Shown here piece after piece: positions 1 through 11,735 of a stretch of DNA of 64,000 bases. Origin of the DNA: Acridotheres tristis. Taxonomy: Eukaryota; Chordata; Aves; Passeriformes; Sturnidae. Position 1 is the first letter of the stretch; every line of letters begins with the position of its first letter. The stretch is from contig CM072905.1 of assembly GCA_037013685.1 (NCBI GenBank), positions 2,181,491 to 2,245,490 on the forward strand, in the 5' to 3' direction. A program made the position numbers and the translations under genes. Below the pieces are notes generated by a model. The model was not told the origin of the DNA and made no database searches. It worked only from the letters and a program-made list of their open reading frames with translations.

Positions 1-1118
1 AGAATGATGTGAAAAGGAAGTGGGAAACAGAGAAACGAGTGCTCTGCACAGCAGGCACATGCTAAACATCACTGTAATAAGGGACTCGAGAAATAGCAGG
101 GGAAAAGAAAAAAAAAAGGAGGGAAGGAAATAACAGGATTTCTTCTTTGGAAGTCGGTTGTGCATTCTCAGCAAAGAAGGATTTCAAAGGTATCAAAAAA
201 GTAAAGGAAAAAAAAAATCTTTACTTTCAAAAGTAAAGAACTACTGATGCATTCACTTCTTAGTGCCAATTTCATGTTTGATGCTCCATTCCACCGAGTA
301 AAAAGAGTTATGCAGAATATCAAATTAATTGTTGTGTTTGAAAAGAAAAAGTCATCGTCTCAGCTAGAAAGAGTAACTTACAGTAATACAGAAGTAATAA
401 TTTCCTGTCTGGGAATATTTCCTCTGATAGAGTCTGGAGCTGGATTAATCTTTTTGCTCTATTCATAACCACATCTTCCTCTTTTCTTTTTTTTCCTATC
501 TGTTATATTCTGATCGTGTAGCAAAAATTCTTGCAGTTGCCATTTCTGCTCTGGCACTGAGTGTTATTAAATTTCCATCTCACTGCCATTACTCAGTCCC
601 TTGGGACTGCTGGGTTCTTCCCCTTTGGTATTTCCCTCCTTCAGCATCTGTGTTTCAACCCTGACTTTTCCAGAAGTTCAGCATCAATGATGCAAATTTA
701 AAAATCAGTTTAATTTGAGGATTGATCCCAAGGAGATTCGTAGTTGCATTCTTTTCTCACGTGTTCCCTTTGATTAAAACACCCTTTCCTTCCATGCCTT
801 CCACTAGGCTGGATCTTGAGTTTAATGAATATCCTGGAGGATATTCACTGCCTCTCTGCGTGTGGTAGTTCAGGTAAATTTGCCTCCCCTATCTGGAGAA
901 GCTCAGTAAACTCTGAACAGTAAACAGGTTCACAATTAACCACAAGTGACCTTGGGAAAACCTCCTCTGATCCTCTCCTGGACAAGTCTCAGTGCCTGGC
1001 AGTGACACTCCAACAAAATATTCCATGTACTCCTCATGGTCCTCTCTGCTCCCGGTGCAGATTGTCCAGGATAACAGGATGAGAACTCATTTTCTTGCCC
1101 CTCTCCCACCACTTCCAC
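1..1118. other. Unique non-coding sequence, no gene seen
   Basis: AT-rich sequence with short A-runs near 108-117 and 208-217. Open frames are under 75 codons and resemble no protein I know. No repeat family is recognised until the LTR that begins at 1119. Its last four bases (1115-1118, CCAC) are the left target-site duplication of that LTR. Confidence 0.6.
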
Positions 1119-1543
1119 TGATGCCTTAGGATTTCAGCTTTTATATTTTATATATTTGTAACCCTGCAGTTCTTCAGTGTAGAACTCTGAACTCCACACT
1201 CAGTGTGAGCTGCTGCTCTCCCATTTGGGGCACACACAACAATTCCTCTCCAGGCTGGCAATCAAGGACACCTCACTGCCCCAGGCCCCAGAGATGGAAA
1301 CAAAAGTGATTGGGGGGAGCAAATTTGGGGTAAATGACTTCATTACCTGGAGCTGTAATTGGGAGATTGACCCCAATGTGCAAATGGACCAAACTTATAA
1401 AAGTGTGAAAACCCCTGACCCATTGTCCATTCTGGGTGTGCTCATCCCAAAATGTACCCGAAGACCCTTCAATAAACAGAACTGCTTTTTATTCTCTTAA
1501 TTTTGTCTGGCCTCTGTTTTTTGGTAGCCCAAAAAAGACATCA
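1119..1543 (+). mobile_element. Solo LTR of an endogenous retrovirus, copy 1
   Basis: A 425-bp LTR with no adjoining internal retroviral sequence. It begins TGATGCC and ends GACATCA, an imperfect 7-bp terminal inverted repeat (one mismatch). It is flanked by an exact 4-bp direct repeat, CCAC at 1115-1118 and 1544-1547, which fits a target-site duplication. A TATA box (TATAAAA, 1396-1402) lies about 70 bp before a polyadenylation signal (AATAAA, 1471-1476), giving a U3-R-U5 layout on the plus strand. A second copy at 50769-51196 aligns over the full length, about 95% identical by eye. A 4-bp duplication is typical of class I (gammaretrovirus-like) elements, but the family name is inferred. Two overlapping short ORFs here are accidental. 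Solo LTRs arise by recombination between the two LTRs of a provirus. Confidence 0.88.
1396..1476 (+). promoter_or_regulatory. LTR core promoter and poly(A) signal, copy 1
   Basis: TATAAAA at 1396-1402 and AATAAA at 1471-1476, in the order expected for an LTR transcribed left to right. Both motifs are intact and also present in the second copy. Present-day activity is unknown. Confidence 0.65.
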
Positions 1544-4500
1544 CCACCACCCAGGATTGCTGCAGCTGCTCTGCTTCCCCCTCCCTCCCGAGCCATCCTG
1601 GGATCTGCAGCTCTGGCAGGGTTTGGCTCCTTGGAGAAGCCCAAAAGGGAAAGCAGCAGGGAAGGGAGAGGGTAAAAAGCTGAGCCCTGTTCCTAAAAGC
1701 CAGCAGCATAGTCAGAGGAGGTGAGCTCTGTGGACATGGCTTCCAAATGGCATCATCAGCTCATTTTTGTGGTTTTGACTCAAAAAAACTCTCACCATGG
1801 CTCTCTGAGCAGCACAGCTGCCTACCAAATGCTCCAAACTCCTCCAAGGAGCTGCCCAGGAGCAGCCACACGAGGGGAAGGGCTGTGCTGGCACTGGGGA
1901 GCAGCAGGATTTTTGTGACATGTCATTCTCCGCTCTGTCCTCGTGCAACCTCGCATTGTTTCCCAGGCAGGGCAGATCTTCTCTTGGATTGGACTGTTGG
2001 GAAATAATTCAATTGGATTCCTTATTGGGAAAACATGAGGGCTCCAGAAATTGTCCTTGCTCGTGTAGCCTCAGCTGCATCCCACTCCTGTGACACCAAC
2101 AGTGACACTGCTTACCTCGGAGGAAATGGGGAAAAAAGAGAGCCAGGGCAGAAAGGACACACGTCCTCAGTGCTGCTTGGGCATTTTTTTGTTACAGAGC
2201 TGCTACAAACTTCTTAATGAGGAGAATAAAGGAGAAGCTGCACCCCAAAGTTTTCTACAACCTGAAAATCATCTTCTCTGATGGTTTCAGAGCAGAAATT
2301 TGCTCCGGGTTTCCCATGACGACCAAGTTGCTGGTTAATGACAGGCGTGTTCAGAATTGAGTCTTTCCTTCCTTATCACGGTCCCACAGGAGGTTTTGTG
2401 AGCCAAAAAGACACTCAGGTAGTCAGAACTCATGGAGCAATCTGCTGTCAGCCAAAAGCACCAACACCCTGCTGATTTCCACAAGTTGTTTCCATGGAAA
2501 TGGGGCCTTTCCATGCCAGGAGCATCTCAACAGAGGAGTCAAACAAAGGGGACTCTCACCTGTGCTCAGTTTTTGGCACCAGGAGGGCAAAGGCCTTGCA
2601 GGAACACGGGACTCAGGATGTTCACTTGGGGTGGAATCCCATCCTCTGGCCTTTCAGGGTTTGGGCTTTTCTGCCAGGCACAAATGGAAAAAAAAATGGC
2701 CCTCTTCCTTTGGGAGAGGGAGCCAAAATCTCTACTGGTAAAAATAGTGGCTTGTTTATTTAAATCTCATCTCTGTCAAAACAACAGGATGATTTTATAC
2801 TGACTGTATAAGTGACACTTGTTCATGAGAGAAAGTGCTCCCAGAAAAGCTGGAAGCTGGTCCAGTGCTCCTTTCCAGCAGACATCCCCCCAGTCTGGAA
2901 ATCCCTGCTCTCCTCTCACCTCCTGGTGCAGATCCCACTGTGGCACCAGGCTCAGCAGGGAATTCTGCTCCTGCAGAACAATTCCTGTTTCTCGAGGCAA
3001 ACCCCACCAGATCTTTAAAAACAGCCACGCAAGGGAGATTTCAGTTACATAAGTGAGATTTTTTTTTTTTTTCCAAGTCTAAATTAATCAGTGGTCAGCT
3101 CAAGCCATGTGTGACACGAGGAGTTCCAGCAAGCTTAAAAAAATCATGCCAATATTCTATTTCCAGAGACTCATTATGCACATATCATTTTCTTAATCCA
3201 CTTAATCTATGATGACAATGATCTCTTATCCTTTTATTTGTACAAAGCAGAAGAGTCCTTACTCATCCCAGCAGCTTAAAGGCACTGGATGATAATAATA
3301 GCAGTAGTAATTTGTGCCTCATAGTAATGAATTTCATGGGTTGCTTTGTTTCCTAAAAGCTGCCTTTTCTTCTCGCTGAATTTTGCTGCCATAAAGTTTG
3401 TGGCAGGCTTATTATTTTAATATTATCACTTGGGGTGAGTAGGAGCTAAGTTTGGTGCATTCAACACTTCCAGCCTCTGACTTCACTGCCAAAAATCCTG
3501 CGTGGATTCAAAGGCTATAGAGCAGGAGGATCTGCAATTCAAAGTGATTTTTCTCTGTGGGATAGCTGTGAAATGGTTGTTTGCAGATGCAGATGCAGTG
3601 CCCAGCTTGTTTGTTCACAGCTTTTCCAGAATATAAAGCCATTGTGACCCACGGATCTGATGAGCTGCAAAACACAGGCGAGGGAATTCTGCCCAGTAAT
3701 TTGTGCATTAATTCAGTAATTTACGTTTTAACTGCACATCAGAAACCCAGGCAAGAGTCATTTTCCTTGAGAAATACAGGAAACACTGGATTTAGAGGTA
3801 CATTTAATACTAATTTATTTCACACTATTCACAGCTATTCATACAGCCTGTGTAAGTGCTAAAAAAGTATTTCCTGAGATCCTTGGTTGTGACAAATGTT
3901 TCCAGTTCTTGTCATTTGATCAGCACTTTAATAACCCCGTAGATAAACTGGTGATGTAATGAATGAGCTCATGCACTTTAAACTCGAGCTGAATATAAAA
4001 ACCTCACTTAAATCAAATGAAAATTTTGTAGGATGGGGAGGTTCTTAGTGGAGAATGCAGACAGCACTTCAGCCTTTCCTCAGAGAGCTGCCACATAACC
4101 TTGTGCTGGAGGGAAACATTCCAGGGCTGGAAGGCAAACTGGGATTGCTGGTAATGCACTGGTTTGTGTGTTTGCTCACCCCTGCTCAGCCAAGGGGAGG
4201 AGGGAGATAAGCACCAGTTCTTTTTCCCCTCGGAGCTGCTGCCTTGGCTGCCCTCAGGCACATTCCAGACCCGTGTGGGATCCAAGGGACACCTGGCCAG
4301 GTCTGGGAGCACCTCCAGCTCCTCCTCACTCATCACCCTCAGCCTTCCTCCCCCATCTGATCCATCCCTTCCCCCTGCAGGGCCTTTATAGGAAGGTGAC
4401 TCGGGGAAGTGTCATTGGGAAGGGTGACTGGGGATTATGATTTGTCCCTAACACGATTTGACAGCCTGGGCCACCTTCCTGTCCCTGCCCAAAATTCACA

Positions 4501-5154
4501 ATCCCGTTTTCCCTCCCCTTGCCTAAATGCTGCTTTTCTGAGCCTCGTTCTCCACGGTGGGGCTCTTTTGATCCAGATCAGTGTAGACTAAGCAGGATTA
4601 TAAAACCAGATTTATCCAAGGCCGTAATACTGTAGTTGCAAGGAGCACTTTCCAGTGGCTGGGAGGTGCTTAATCTTTTAGATTAACTAGAAATATCTAT
4701 GGCTTTAAACCTCGGGTTTGCGTCACGTCCCCAAAGCCGCTTTGTGCTGGGAAACATTAGAACAGTGATTAAAAAATTGCCTCTGCTGGTGGATCCTGCA
4801 CGAAAACTGGGAGGGGAAAGCTGAGTCCATCCCTGTCCTGCCGAGTTAGCCAGGAGCCCGTGTGTGGTGGGAGCAGCAGCACTCACAGGAATGATGGAGA
4901 ATTTCCTGGAGATGTGGGAAGAGAGAAGGGAAAGGCATGGGGACGTGGGGCAGTGTAACAGTGTGGCACCACTTCATTGGTGCTTTGTCTCAGTCTCTTC
5001 TGCCTTCACTCAGAGCCAGGATTATCAAATACACGAAGGAAATGGATTTTTTTGTGTTGGGGCCTGGTTGTTTATTGAATCTTACCAGAAAGTTCAGCAG
5101 CACTTCTATTTTCCTGCTAGAGGTGAGGAAAATGGAGGAAGATCCAGCTGCTAC
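1544..5154. other. Unique non-coding sequence
   Basis: No repeat family or convincing exon is recognised. Open frames up to about 120 codons (for example 2432-2803) have no domain or known protein resemblance and are matched by equally long frames on the other strand. About 3080-3430 is AT-rich, repeat-free and contains several TAAT-type homeodomain cores, so it could be a conserved non-coding element, but that needs alignment to other birds. Confidence 0.5.
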
Positions 5155-5690
5155 AAGCTCTCTTAAATCTAAAATCCAATAGAGAATTAACACCTATATT
5201 ATTTATCCTTTTAACCCAATAACTAACTTGCCATGTGCCTCAGTGTGACACTGACTGACCAGCCAGAAACTACTGCCTGAAACTATGAAGAAGAAAAAGA
5301 TGAACACCAAAAGAGACACCACCCCAAATCCTCCATCTTGTCCCATACCTATTACTATACTATAAAACCTCGAATTTAAAACCCTTCACCATGTGAAATC
5401 TCACACTTCTATTTAACTCCACACCCGCGATTTTAACTCCATCACTCAAATTTTGGAAGCCTTCTGCAAGGCCTCAGGTCACAAGCAGTGTTCTGCAGGG
5501 GGTCAGTGCCAGAGAGCACAGAAAGCTCAAAAACCCCAGGTTTGTGAGATCCAACAGGTCAGCAATTCATTACCACTGCCCAGCTGCCTCGCTGGCCCTT
5601 TAGAGCCAAATATTAGCCAGAAAATCAAAAAGCACCCAAATAAAGCAGGTATGGACCAGCAGTAAGAGCTTCACTGCAGGCCCCCCTTGG
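5155..5690 (+). mobile_element. Probable diverged LTR-retroelement segment
   Basis: AT-rich block unlike its neighbours. It holds a TATA box (TATAAAA, 5360-5366) followed by a downstream AATAAA (5639-5644) on the plus strand. The composition and the run of short ACTCCA/TTTAACTCC-type phrases around 5400-5450 recall interspersed endogenous-retrovirus sequence common in songbird genomes; this is from general familiarity, not a search. I could not find matching terminal repeats or a target duplication, so the limits are approximate. It ends about 115 bp before the well-defined minus-strand LTR at 5807, but the two look unrelated. Confidence 0.4.
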
Positions 5691-5901
5691 CTTCACCTTT
5701 GCCTTCCTCCCTCTGCCAACCTCCACATCCTCCCACCTTTCCCATCCTGTTCCAATTGCAGAGATTCCTGATTCCAGCCCATTCTGAGACACATCAGGGA
5801 CGTGGGTGCAGCCGTGGGAAGGGGTTTGAACCCTTGAAGTGAGGCAGAAATAAGATGCACAGCTCCATGGGCGTCTGTCATGACAGGAAGAAAGAGCCAA
5901 G

Positions 5902-5929
5902 TTTATTCAGAAACACTCTTGGTTTTATA
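5902..5929 (-). promoter_or_regulatory. TATA box and poly(A) signal of the minus-strand LTR
   Basis: The plus strand shows TTTTATA at 5923-5929 and TTTATT at 5902-5907. On the minus strand these are TATAAAA followed about 15 bp later by AATAAA. The close spacing implies a very short R region. Confidence 0.55.
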
Positions 5930-6135
5930 GCAGGACTGCAACTCCCAGAGCAGAGAAAAGGAGATTGGTTCAGAGAGAAGACACCCCATGGCCAGGGCCT
6001 GGGCACACACCACAACAGGGCTTCTGTCTTGGTATTAATTCCTTTTTATTGTGACCAAATTCTCACCCTGGGAGAAATTCTCCCTGGCCTTGAGCTGGAG
6101 CAGCTCATGGGCTGGGAACAGAGCTGAGAAGCTCC

Positions 6136-6157
6136 AGCCTGGAATATTTTCCAGGCT
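6136..6157. repeat. Perfect 9-bp inverted repeat inside the LTR
   Basis: AGCCTGGAA at 6136-6144 is the exact reverse complement of TTCCAGGCT at 6149-6157, separated by TATT. It would form a strong stem-loop in RNA of either strand and lies in the U3 region of the minus-strand LTR. Confidence 0.8.
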
Positions 6158-6197
6158 GTAATTTTCTTACTTTCTCACTATGTGTCCCACACGTGGG

Positions 6198-7906
6198 TGG
6201 GATTTAAACTGCAGGAATACCCACAGCAGGAGCTGGAGAGTCCTGTGGGACATCCTGTGCCCGGGTGGCTCATGCCCTGGTCTGGAATGGCTTTTCCACC
6301 TCCAAACACATTCCCTTCTCCCTCCAGAAAAAGGCAACAGGGCATCTTCTCTGCCTGCCAGATGCCTGCACAGGGCTTGGAATTTTTGTGAATTAATAAA
6401 GTCACCCACAAGCTCCTGGTTTTTTTTTTTTTTAATTGCCTGTGCAGTCCCTGAGATCATGGGGACAGCAGTGAAAACTTTGTCCAGGTAGGAGAGGCTG
6501 GGAGTGCTTCTCCTGGTGATAATATTCTAAAAAAGGAAACAACCAGCAGAAAAACACTTGTATAAATTTGTTTAGAGAACATCCAGTGACCGTGAATCCT
6601 GCTATAAATATCCCAGGCTATAGGTTTCAGGGATTCTTTACCGGATTGGTGCCGTGCCTTGTCACAGACCTTGGTAACAGGAGCCTCATGGTGGTTGTGA
6701 TAAACTGTTTTTATTCCTTATCTCCCTCTCTCCCCTCCTTCCTTCCAGCTCCACGGGGCTGTTACCCGTAATGTTTATTCCTCACCTCATGGAAAATTTT
6801 TGACCGAGAAAAAGATCACTTCAGTTGGAAAACCAAAAATGTCCAGCCAAAACCAACGTTTTCATTGTTTGGCTGAAAATGAGAGGTTTGCCATTTTAAG
6901 CTTAAAGTTTTTTGGTTTGGAGCCAAAATAGTTTTGCTTTTTGCCCAAAGTCTGCAGTAAAAATTCCCAATTTTTCAGGGAGGCAGACACTTGTTTTTAC
7001 ATCAACAAGGGAAAAGTTAAAAACCTGAGTGCTCACCAGAAGTTGTTTAGACAAAAGCAGCTCTCGACACAAGCCCTTTTCCCTTTACATAGTGAATGAA
7101 ACACGTTCCAGGTGTTGTCCCTGTTACACGGACGTGGCAGAGCTGCTGGAGATCCTGTGCCAAGAGGATTCGTGGCTGGGACAGAGATGGCTCCCTGGGA
7201 TTTCCGTGTTTGGTGACAACCTGGGGCTGTCCCCACGCTGTCCTTGTGCCCTGTGTGGCAAATCCCAGCTCCAGATCCCTGAGGAGCAGCGCTGGACAGG
7301 GAGCCTGGAGCTGGGTGGGGGCTGCAGCCCCAGAGCTTCGATAACAACCCCACAAACCCTGATTTTTGTGGGGGACACCCCTGCTCACAGCCACGGGTTT
7401 CCATTCCACTGGGGAGTGGGATTTTCCCTGTTGCCATTCCAGAAGTGACTCCTAAGCCCCAACAAAGAATGAAATCAGTGAAAGTTGTTTTATTTCTGAC
7501 ACCAAGAACTCCTCTAATTCACTTCTGGGGTATCCAGGGGCTCCTTTGCCTCTTGCCTTTCTGCACACATCTCTTCCCAAGGATTTGCCATTTTCTGGGG
7601 GACCTGAAGCAACATCTAAACCCCTGACTTTAACTGCAGAGGTGAAGAGAAGAGTGGTACTGCTCCAGGTGTCTTGTGGATGCCTTGGTGCACAACTCCA
7701 GGCTCAACAAATGGCAACAAAATCAGTTCGAAGTAAAGAAGAGGAAAAAGAAGCAGGAACTGCAAATTTAAAGAAATTGGAAGAGCTGGGCAGCCCATAA
7801 GTGCTGATTATTAAATCACTTTTCAATAAAAGGTATTTCAGGGTATTGTTTGGTTTCAGCTGGCACAAGGACACAGGAGTCACCAGGATGGCAGAGCCAT
7901 GGCACT
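6198..7906. other. Unique non-coding sequence
   Basis: No repeat or gene recognised apart from a T-run near 6421-6433. The paired long frames on both strands at 7029-7448 are the usual by-product of GC-rich avian spacer. A lysine/glutamate-rich frame ending at 7800 has no recognisable domain. Confidence 0.5.
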
Positions 7907-8012
7907 CCAAACAAACATTCCAAACAAACATTCCAAACAAACATTCCAAACAAACGTTCCAAACAAACATTCCAAACGAACATTCCAAATGAACATTCCA
8001 AACGAACATTCC
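7907..8012. repeat. 13-bp minisatellite, about 8 copies
   Basis: Tandem copies of CCAAACAAACATT. The last three copies carry G or T substitutions (CCAAACGAACATT and CCAAATGAACATT), so variants cluster at the right-hand end. Because 13 is not a multiple of 3, all three frames stay open and yield spurious repetitive ORFs on both strands. Confidence 0.93.
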
Positions 8013-8732
8013 TGGGCTCTGGAACTTTTGCTGCTCCTCTGTGACAGGGGGAACTTAGTGATGCTTTTTATTCCATGAGATCTCTGTGGAAAGGAGCAAG
8101 CCAAGGAGGAATTATCCACCATGGGTGATGTGCAAAGGGATCCTGAGCCCAGTGAATGCCCAGTACCCTGCTGGGAATCAGGCAGATCATGAATGTGGCA
8201 TTTTTGGCTGCCCCTCCATTTGCTGGTTTTTGAGTGGGTGCCTTTATTTTGCTACTCGTGTTTGTTCCCTTGAACTTCAGACACATCTCAGCCACACTTC
8301 TCTCAGGAAATCACCACATGGAAAGTTGGTATTTTCTAACGATTTCCATGGAACAGTTTCCAGCTGGATGGAGATCCTGTGCAACCCTAGACCAAGAGAT
8401 GACAAAGCCTTCATTTTCTTCCCAAGGGACGTGGATTTGTTGCCCTCCACAGCAGTGCTGCCCTGGCCTTGGGGTCTGTGTGTGTGTGTTCCATCAAAGC
8501 TCTCCTTGTTGTGCTTGGCTGGGGCTGGGGGTGAGCAGTTCATCAGGGGAGGGACCAGAGCACATCCACCAAAAATCTGACTTTGATGTGTGAGGGTGGC
8601 TCAAGTGCCACCGCAAAATCGACTGATATGAGCATCAGAGTGACTGCAAAGCTTTGAACTCCATCTCCAGGCATTCCTGGGGCCTGAGGTGAACTCCAGA
8701 TGGAAAATGGTTTGATATGGATTTGATATCAG
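8013..8732. other. Unique non-coding sequence
   Basis: No repeat family is recognised except a short TG run near 8479-8488. The 164-codon plus frame at 8086-8580 overlaps other long frames and shows no domain. Confidence 0.45.
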
Positions 8733-8833
8733 CAGCTGGCCCGGTGGAAGGTGTCCCTGCCCATGGCAGGGGTTGGAATGAGAGGAGTTTTAAGGTTCTC
8801 TCCAGTCCAGTTCTGTCATTCTGTGATTCTGGG
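8733..8833 (+). mobile_element. CR1 LINE 3' fragment
   Basis: Contains GGTGTCCCTGCCCATGGCAG and then the CR1 tail pattern (TTTTAAGGTTCTCTCCAGTC, then ATTCTGTGATTCTG). Only about the last 100 bp is present, the usual 5' truncation of CR1. It lies in the same orientation 85 bp before a longer CR1 tail. Confidence 0.75.
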
Positions 8834-8917
8834 AGCGCTGATTTAAACTTCAGGTCTGGTGTTTTGGTGGAGAATTTCAAGGATCAGCTCTGATCTGGCA
8901 GAGAGTTGGTTTGGGGT

Positions 8918-9335
8918 GTGGAACTCTGCTCCTGTGAGGAAAGGCTGAGAGAATTGGGGTTGTTCAGCCTGGAGAAGAGACATTTTGGGGCGATCTCAGT
9001 GTGGCCTGAAGAGAGCAGAAAAGATGGAGAGGGACAATTTACAAAACCATGGGATGACAGGACACAGGGAATGGCTTCACACTGACAGAGAGCGGGTTTA
9101 GATTAAACATTAGGAAGAAATTCCTCCCTGGCAGGGTGGGCAGGGCTGGCACAGATTCCCAGAGCAGCTGTGGCTGCCCCTGGATCCCTGGCAGTGCCCA
9201 AGGCCAGGTTGGACACAGGGGCTTGGAGCAGCCTGGGACAGGGGAAGGTGTCCCTGCCATGGCAGGGGTGACACTGGATGGGCTTTAAGGTCCCTCCAAC
9301 CCAAACCACGACTCTGTAATTCTATGACTCCATGA
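8918..9335 (+). mobile_element. CR1 LINE 3' fragment, about 420 bp
   Basis: The longest CR1 remnant in the window. Its blocks run in the canonical order: GGAAAGGCTGAGAGAATTGG, TTCAGCCTGGAGAAGAG, a GGAAGAAATTCCTCCCTGGC segment, CCCATGGCAG-like CTGCCATGGCAGGGGTGACA, and the terminal CCCTCCAACCCAAACC with ATTCTATGA. This corresponds to the end of the reverse-transcriptase ORF plus the 3' UTR. No functional ORF remains. Confidence 0.9.
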
Positions 9336-10470
9336 TTTTATTCCTTTCCTTATCACATTTTCCAAGTTACCTGTAAATTAATATCAAAATAATTACTAAA
9401 TATATCCCGCTCTTTGAAGAAACATCATCACTGGGAGCAGATAAAAATTGGAAATTATCAATAATTGCCCCCTGGTATGAAGAGTGGTTTCATTTACTTC
9501 ATTTGAAGTATCTTTTCTGGTCACTCTGGCACAGGGGAGCTTAGATTGGATTTTTTTTTTTCCCCAGAAAAATTGGTTTGGACTTTGGTAGGTTTGGGGT
9601 AATTTTTTCTTTTTGCTGCCATGTATTTCTCAATGAAGAAATTTTATCCCTGCATTCCATATTAAGAAAAAGGGGAAAAGAATCAATCTGTGGGTTCTCT
9701 TTTGTAGAAAGTTCTGGTTTCCTACATGACTTTTCCCTGGAATTTGTTTGGGAAAAATGCAGAGTGCACCAAAATGAGGTAATGACAGGGTTTGATATTT
9801 ATCAAAGCCCTTTTCCCCCCTCTCATCAAAGTGCATCAAACTGTCAGCAAACATCCTGGAGCAGAGGAGCTGCAAGGCCAAACACAAATGAAAGTTTTTC
9901 TCTGCAGAACTGAGCCCAGGAATGTGGGACAGCTCTGGGACCTTTCTGCTGCCAGCATCATTTCAGGTGAGGTCTGTGACATGTGCTGAGCACACAGCAG
10001 TGAGGGCTCAGGAATGGAGCAAATGTCACACAGGTCCCACCAAAAAACGAACCATAACTCCATTCTGCCACCTAAATTCCCTGAGGGGTGGATGCCTCTA
10101 AATTAAACAAATTAATGGCTTATTGTCACTAATGAGGGGTCTGTTTCTGCCAACCAGCCTCTGTGGAACACGATGGGTCTCATTTTCTCCAGGACTTCTC
10201 TGTGACTTTTTGAGAAGCCCCCTCCCAATGAGAGTTTTGTTCATGTTAAATGTAACATCTTAATTATTGTCAGTTTTACCATTTTATTGAAAAACTCCTT
10301 GAAAACTCTGACTCTGTACTTCAGGGCAATGTAATCATGAGGTTAATAATAAAATTAACGTTCTGTGCAGGATTAATCCTCATCTATTTTTCCTTTCTGT
10401 CATCTTTCAAACCCTAAACTTCTGTTCTCTACTTTGTCTTTCAAAACTGGATTTCACTGTGAGAAACACT
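9336..10470. other. Unique non-coding sequence
   Basis: AT-rich sequence after the CR1 tail. No repeat or convincing exon is seen. Short frames such as 9578-9913 have no recognisable similarity. Confidence 0.5.
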
Positions 10471-10898
<428 letters not shown>

Positions 10899-11590
10899 AT
10901 ATATTGAGTATTTCATATTTTTCCCTTCTTGCTGTGGGTGAAAATAAATAAATCAACACAGGCCCACTCTACTTCCACTTCCCCCAGTGAAGATCACCTA
11001 TTGAATTTAGCATTTTTCACCAATTACCCTGAGTCAGAAGCATTTCCGATTCCCCTTTATCCCATGGATAAAATGGGTTTTATGTGTCTGACTCCTGGGG
11101 TGATAATAGCAGGGAATAGTTTTACTGCACACATAGAACTTTTCCCGAGGCCAAGAAAAGCAGCCACAGCTTTTCATCCACTCCCAGCAAAAATTAAGCA
11201 GGATTTAAAAAAAAAATAAATCCAATTGATGGGGACAGAGTGTGGTGGGAGAAGAGAAGCTGAAGTATGAAAATTAACAACATGAAGTACACAAAAATCA
11301 CCCCGAGTAGTTTGTCCTCTATTTTAAACCCTTTCAAATTACACATTCAGCTAAATGATCACATTTTCAGGCCTCCCCCCCACTACAGCTAGGGGAGATG
11401 AAAATCAAAGGAGGAAAAACAGAAACAGGGATGTTTGATCTGCTCTTGCTGACTTTCCCAAGTGCAGTTTCCTGGCTGCAGGGTGGAACAGCAGCAAAGT
11501 CATTGCTGAAGGCATCTTTATCCAGGAGAGCTCATCATCCTGACATTAATCATGGCCATGGGGGATCTTCCACCTGCACAGGAACTGTCC
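10899..11590. other. Unique non-coding sequence
   Basis: No repeat or gene recognised. An A-run occurs near 11208-11216. Confidence 0.45.
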
Positions 11591-11735
11591 TGGAAAAATC
11601 ATCCCTGGCAGAGTCCCAGGCCAGGCTGGACAGGGCTTGGAGCAGCCTGGGACAGCAGAAGTGTCCCTGCCATGGCAGGGGTGCAATCAGATATTTCAGG
11701 TCCCTTCCCATCCAGAGCCCTCCAGGATTCTATGA
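11591..11735 (+). mobile_element. CR1 LINE 3' fragment
   Basis: Shows the CR1 order: CCAGGCCAGGCTGGACAGGG, CTTGGAGCAGCCTGGGACAG, CCCTGCCATGGCAGGGGTG, then TCAGGTCCCTTCCCATCC and GGATTCTATG. It is truncated at its 5' end, and its tail is more diverged than that of the 8918 copy. Confidence 0.82.

Larger units (their letters stand above)
5807..6191 (-). mobile_element. Solo LTR of a second ERV family (ERVK-like), reverse orientation
   Basis: A 385-bp LTR. Read on the minus strand it starts TGTGGGACAC and ends GGCTGCA, giving TG...CA termini. An exact 6-bp direct repeat, CGTGGG, flanks it at 5801-5806 and 6192-6197, the length typical of beta/alpha-retrovirus-like (ERVK class) insertions. On the minus strand a TATA box (complement of 5923-5929) precedes AATAAA (complement of 5902-5907). 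A perfect hairpin with 9-bp arms and a 4-nt loop lies at 6136-6157 in the U3 part. No gag, pol or env sequence adjoins it, so it is a solo LTR. It has no similarity to the LTR pair at 1119 and 50769. Confidence 0.85.

Noticed and set aside
7546..7800. Lys/Glu-rich C-terminal ORF
   Set aside because: Charged tail looked coding-like, but the upstream part is not. No splice acceptor is clearly placed and no homology is recognised.
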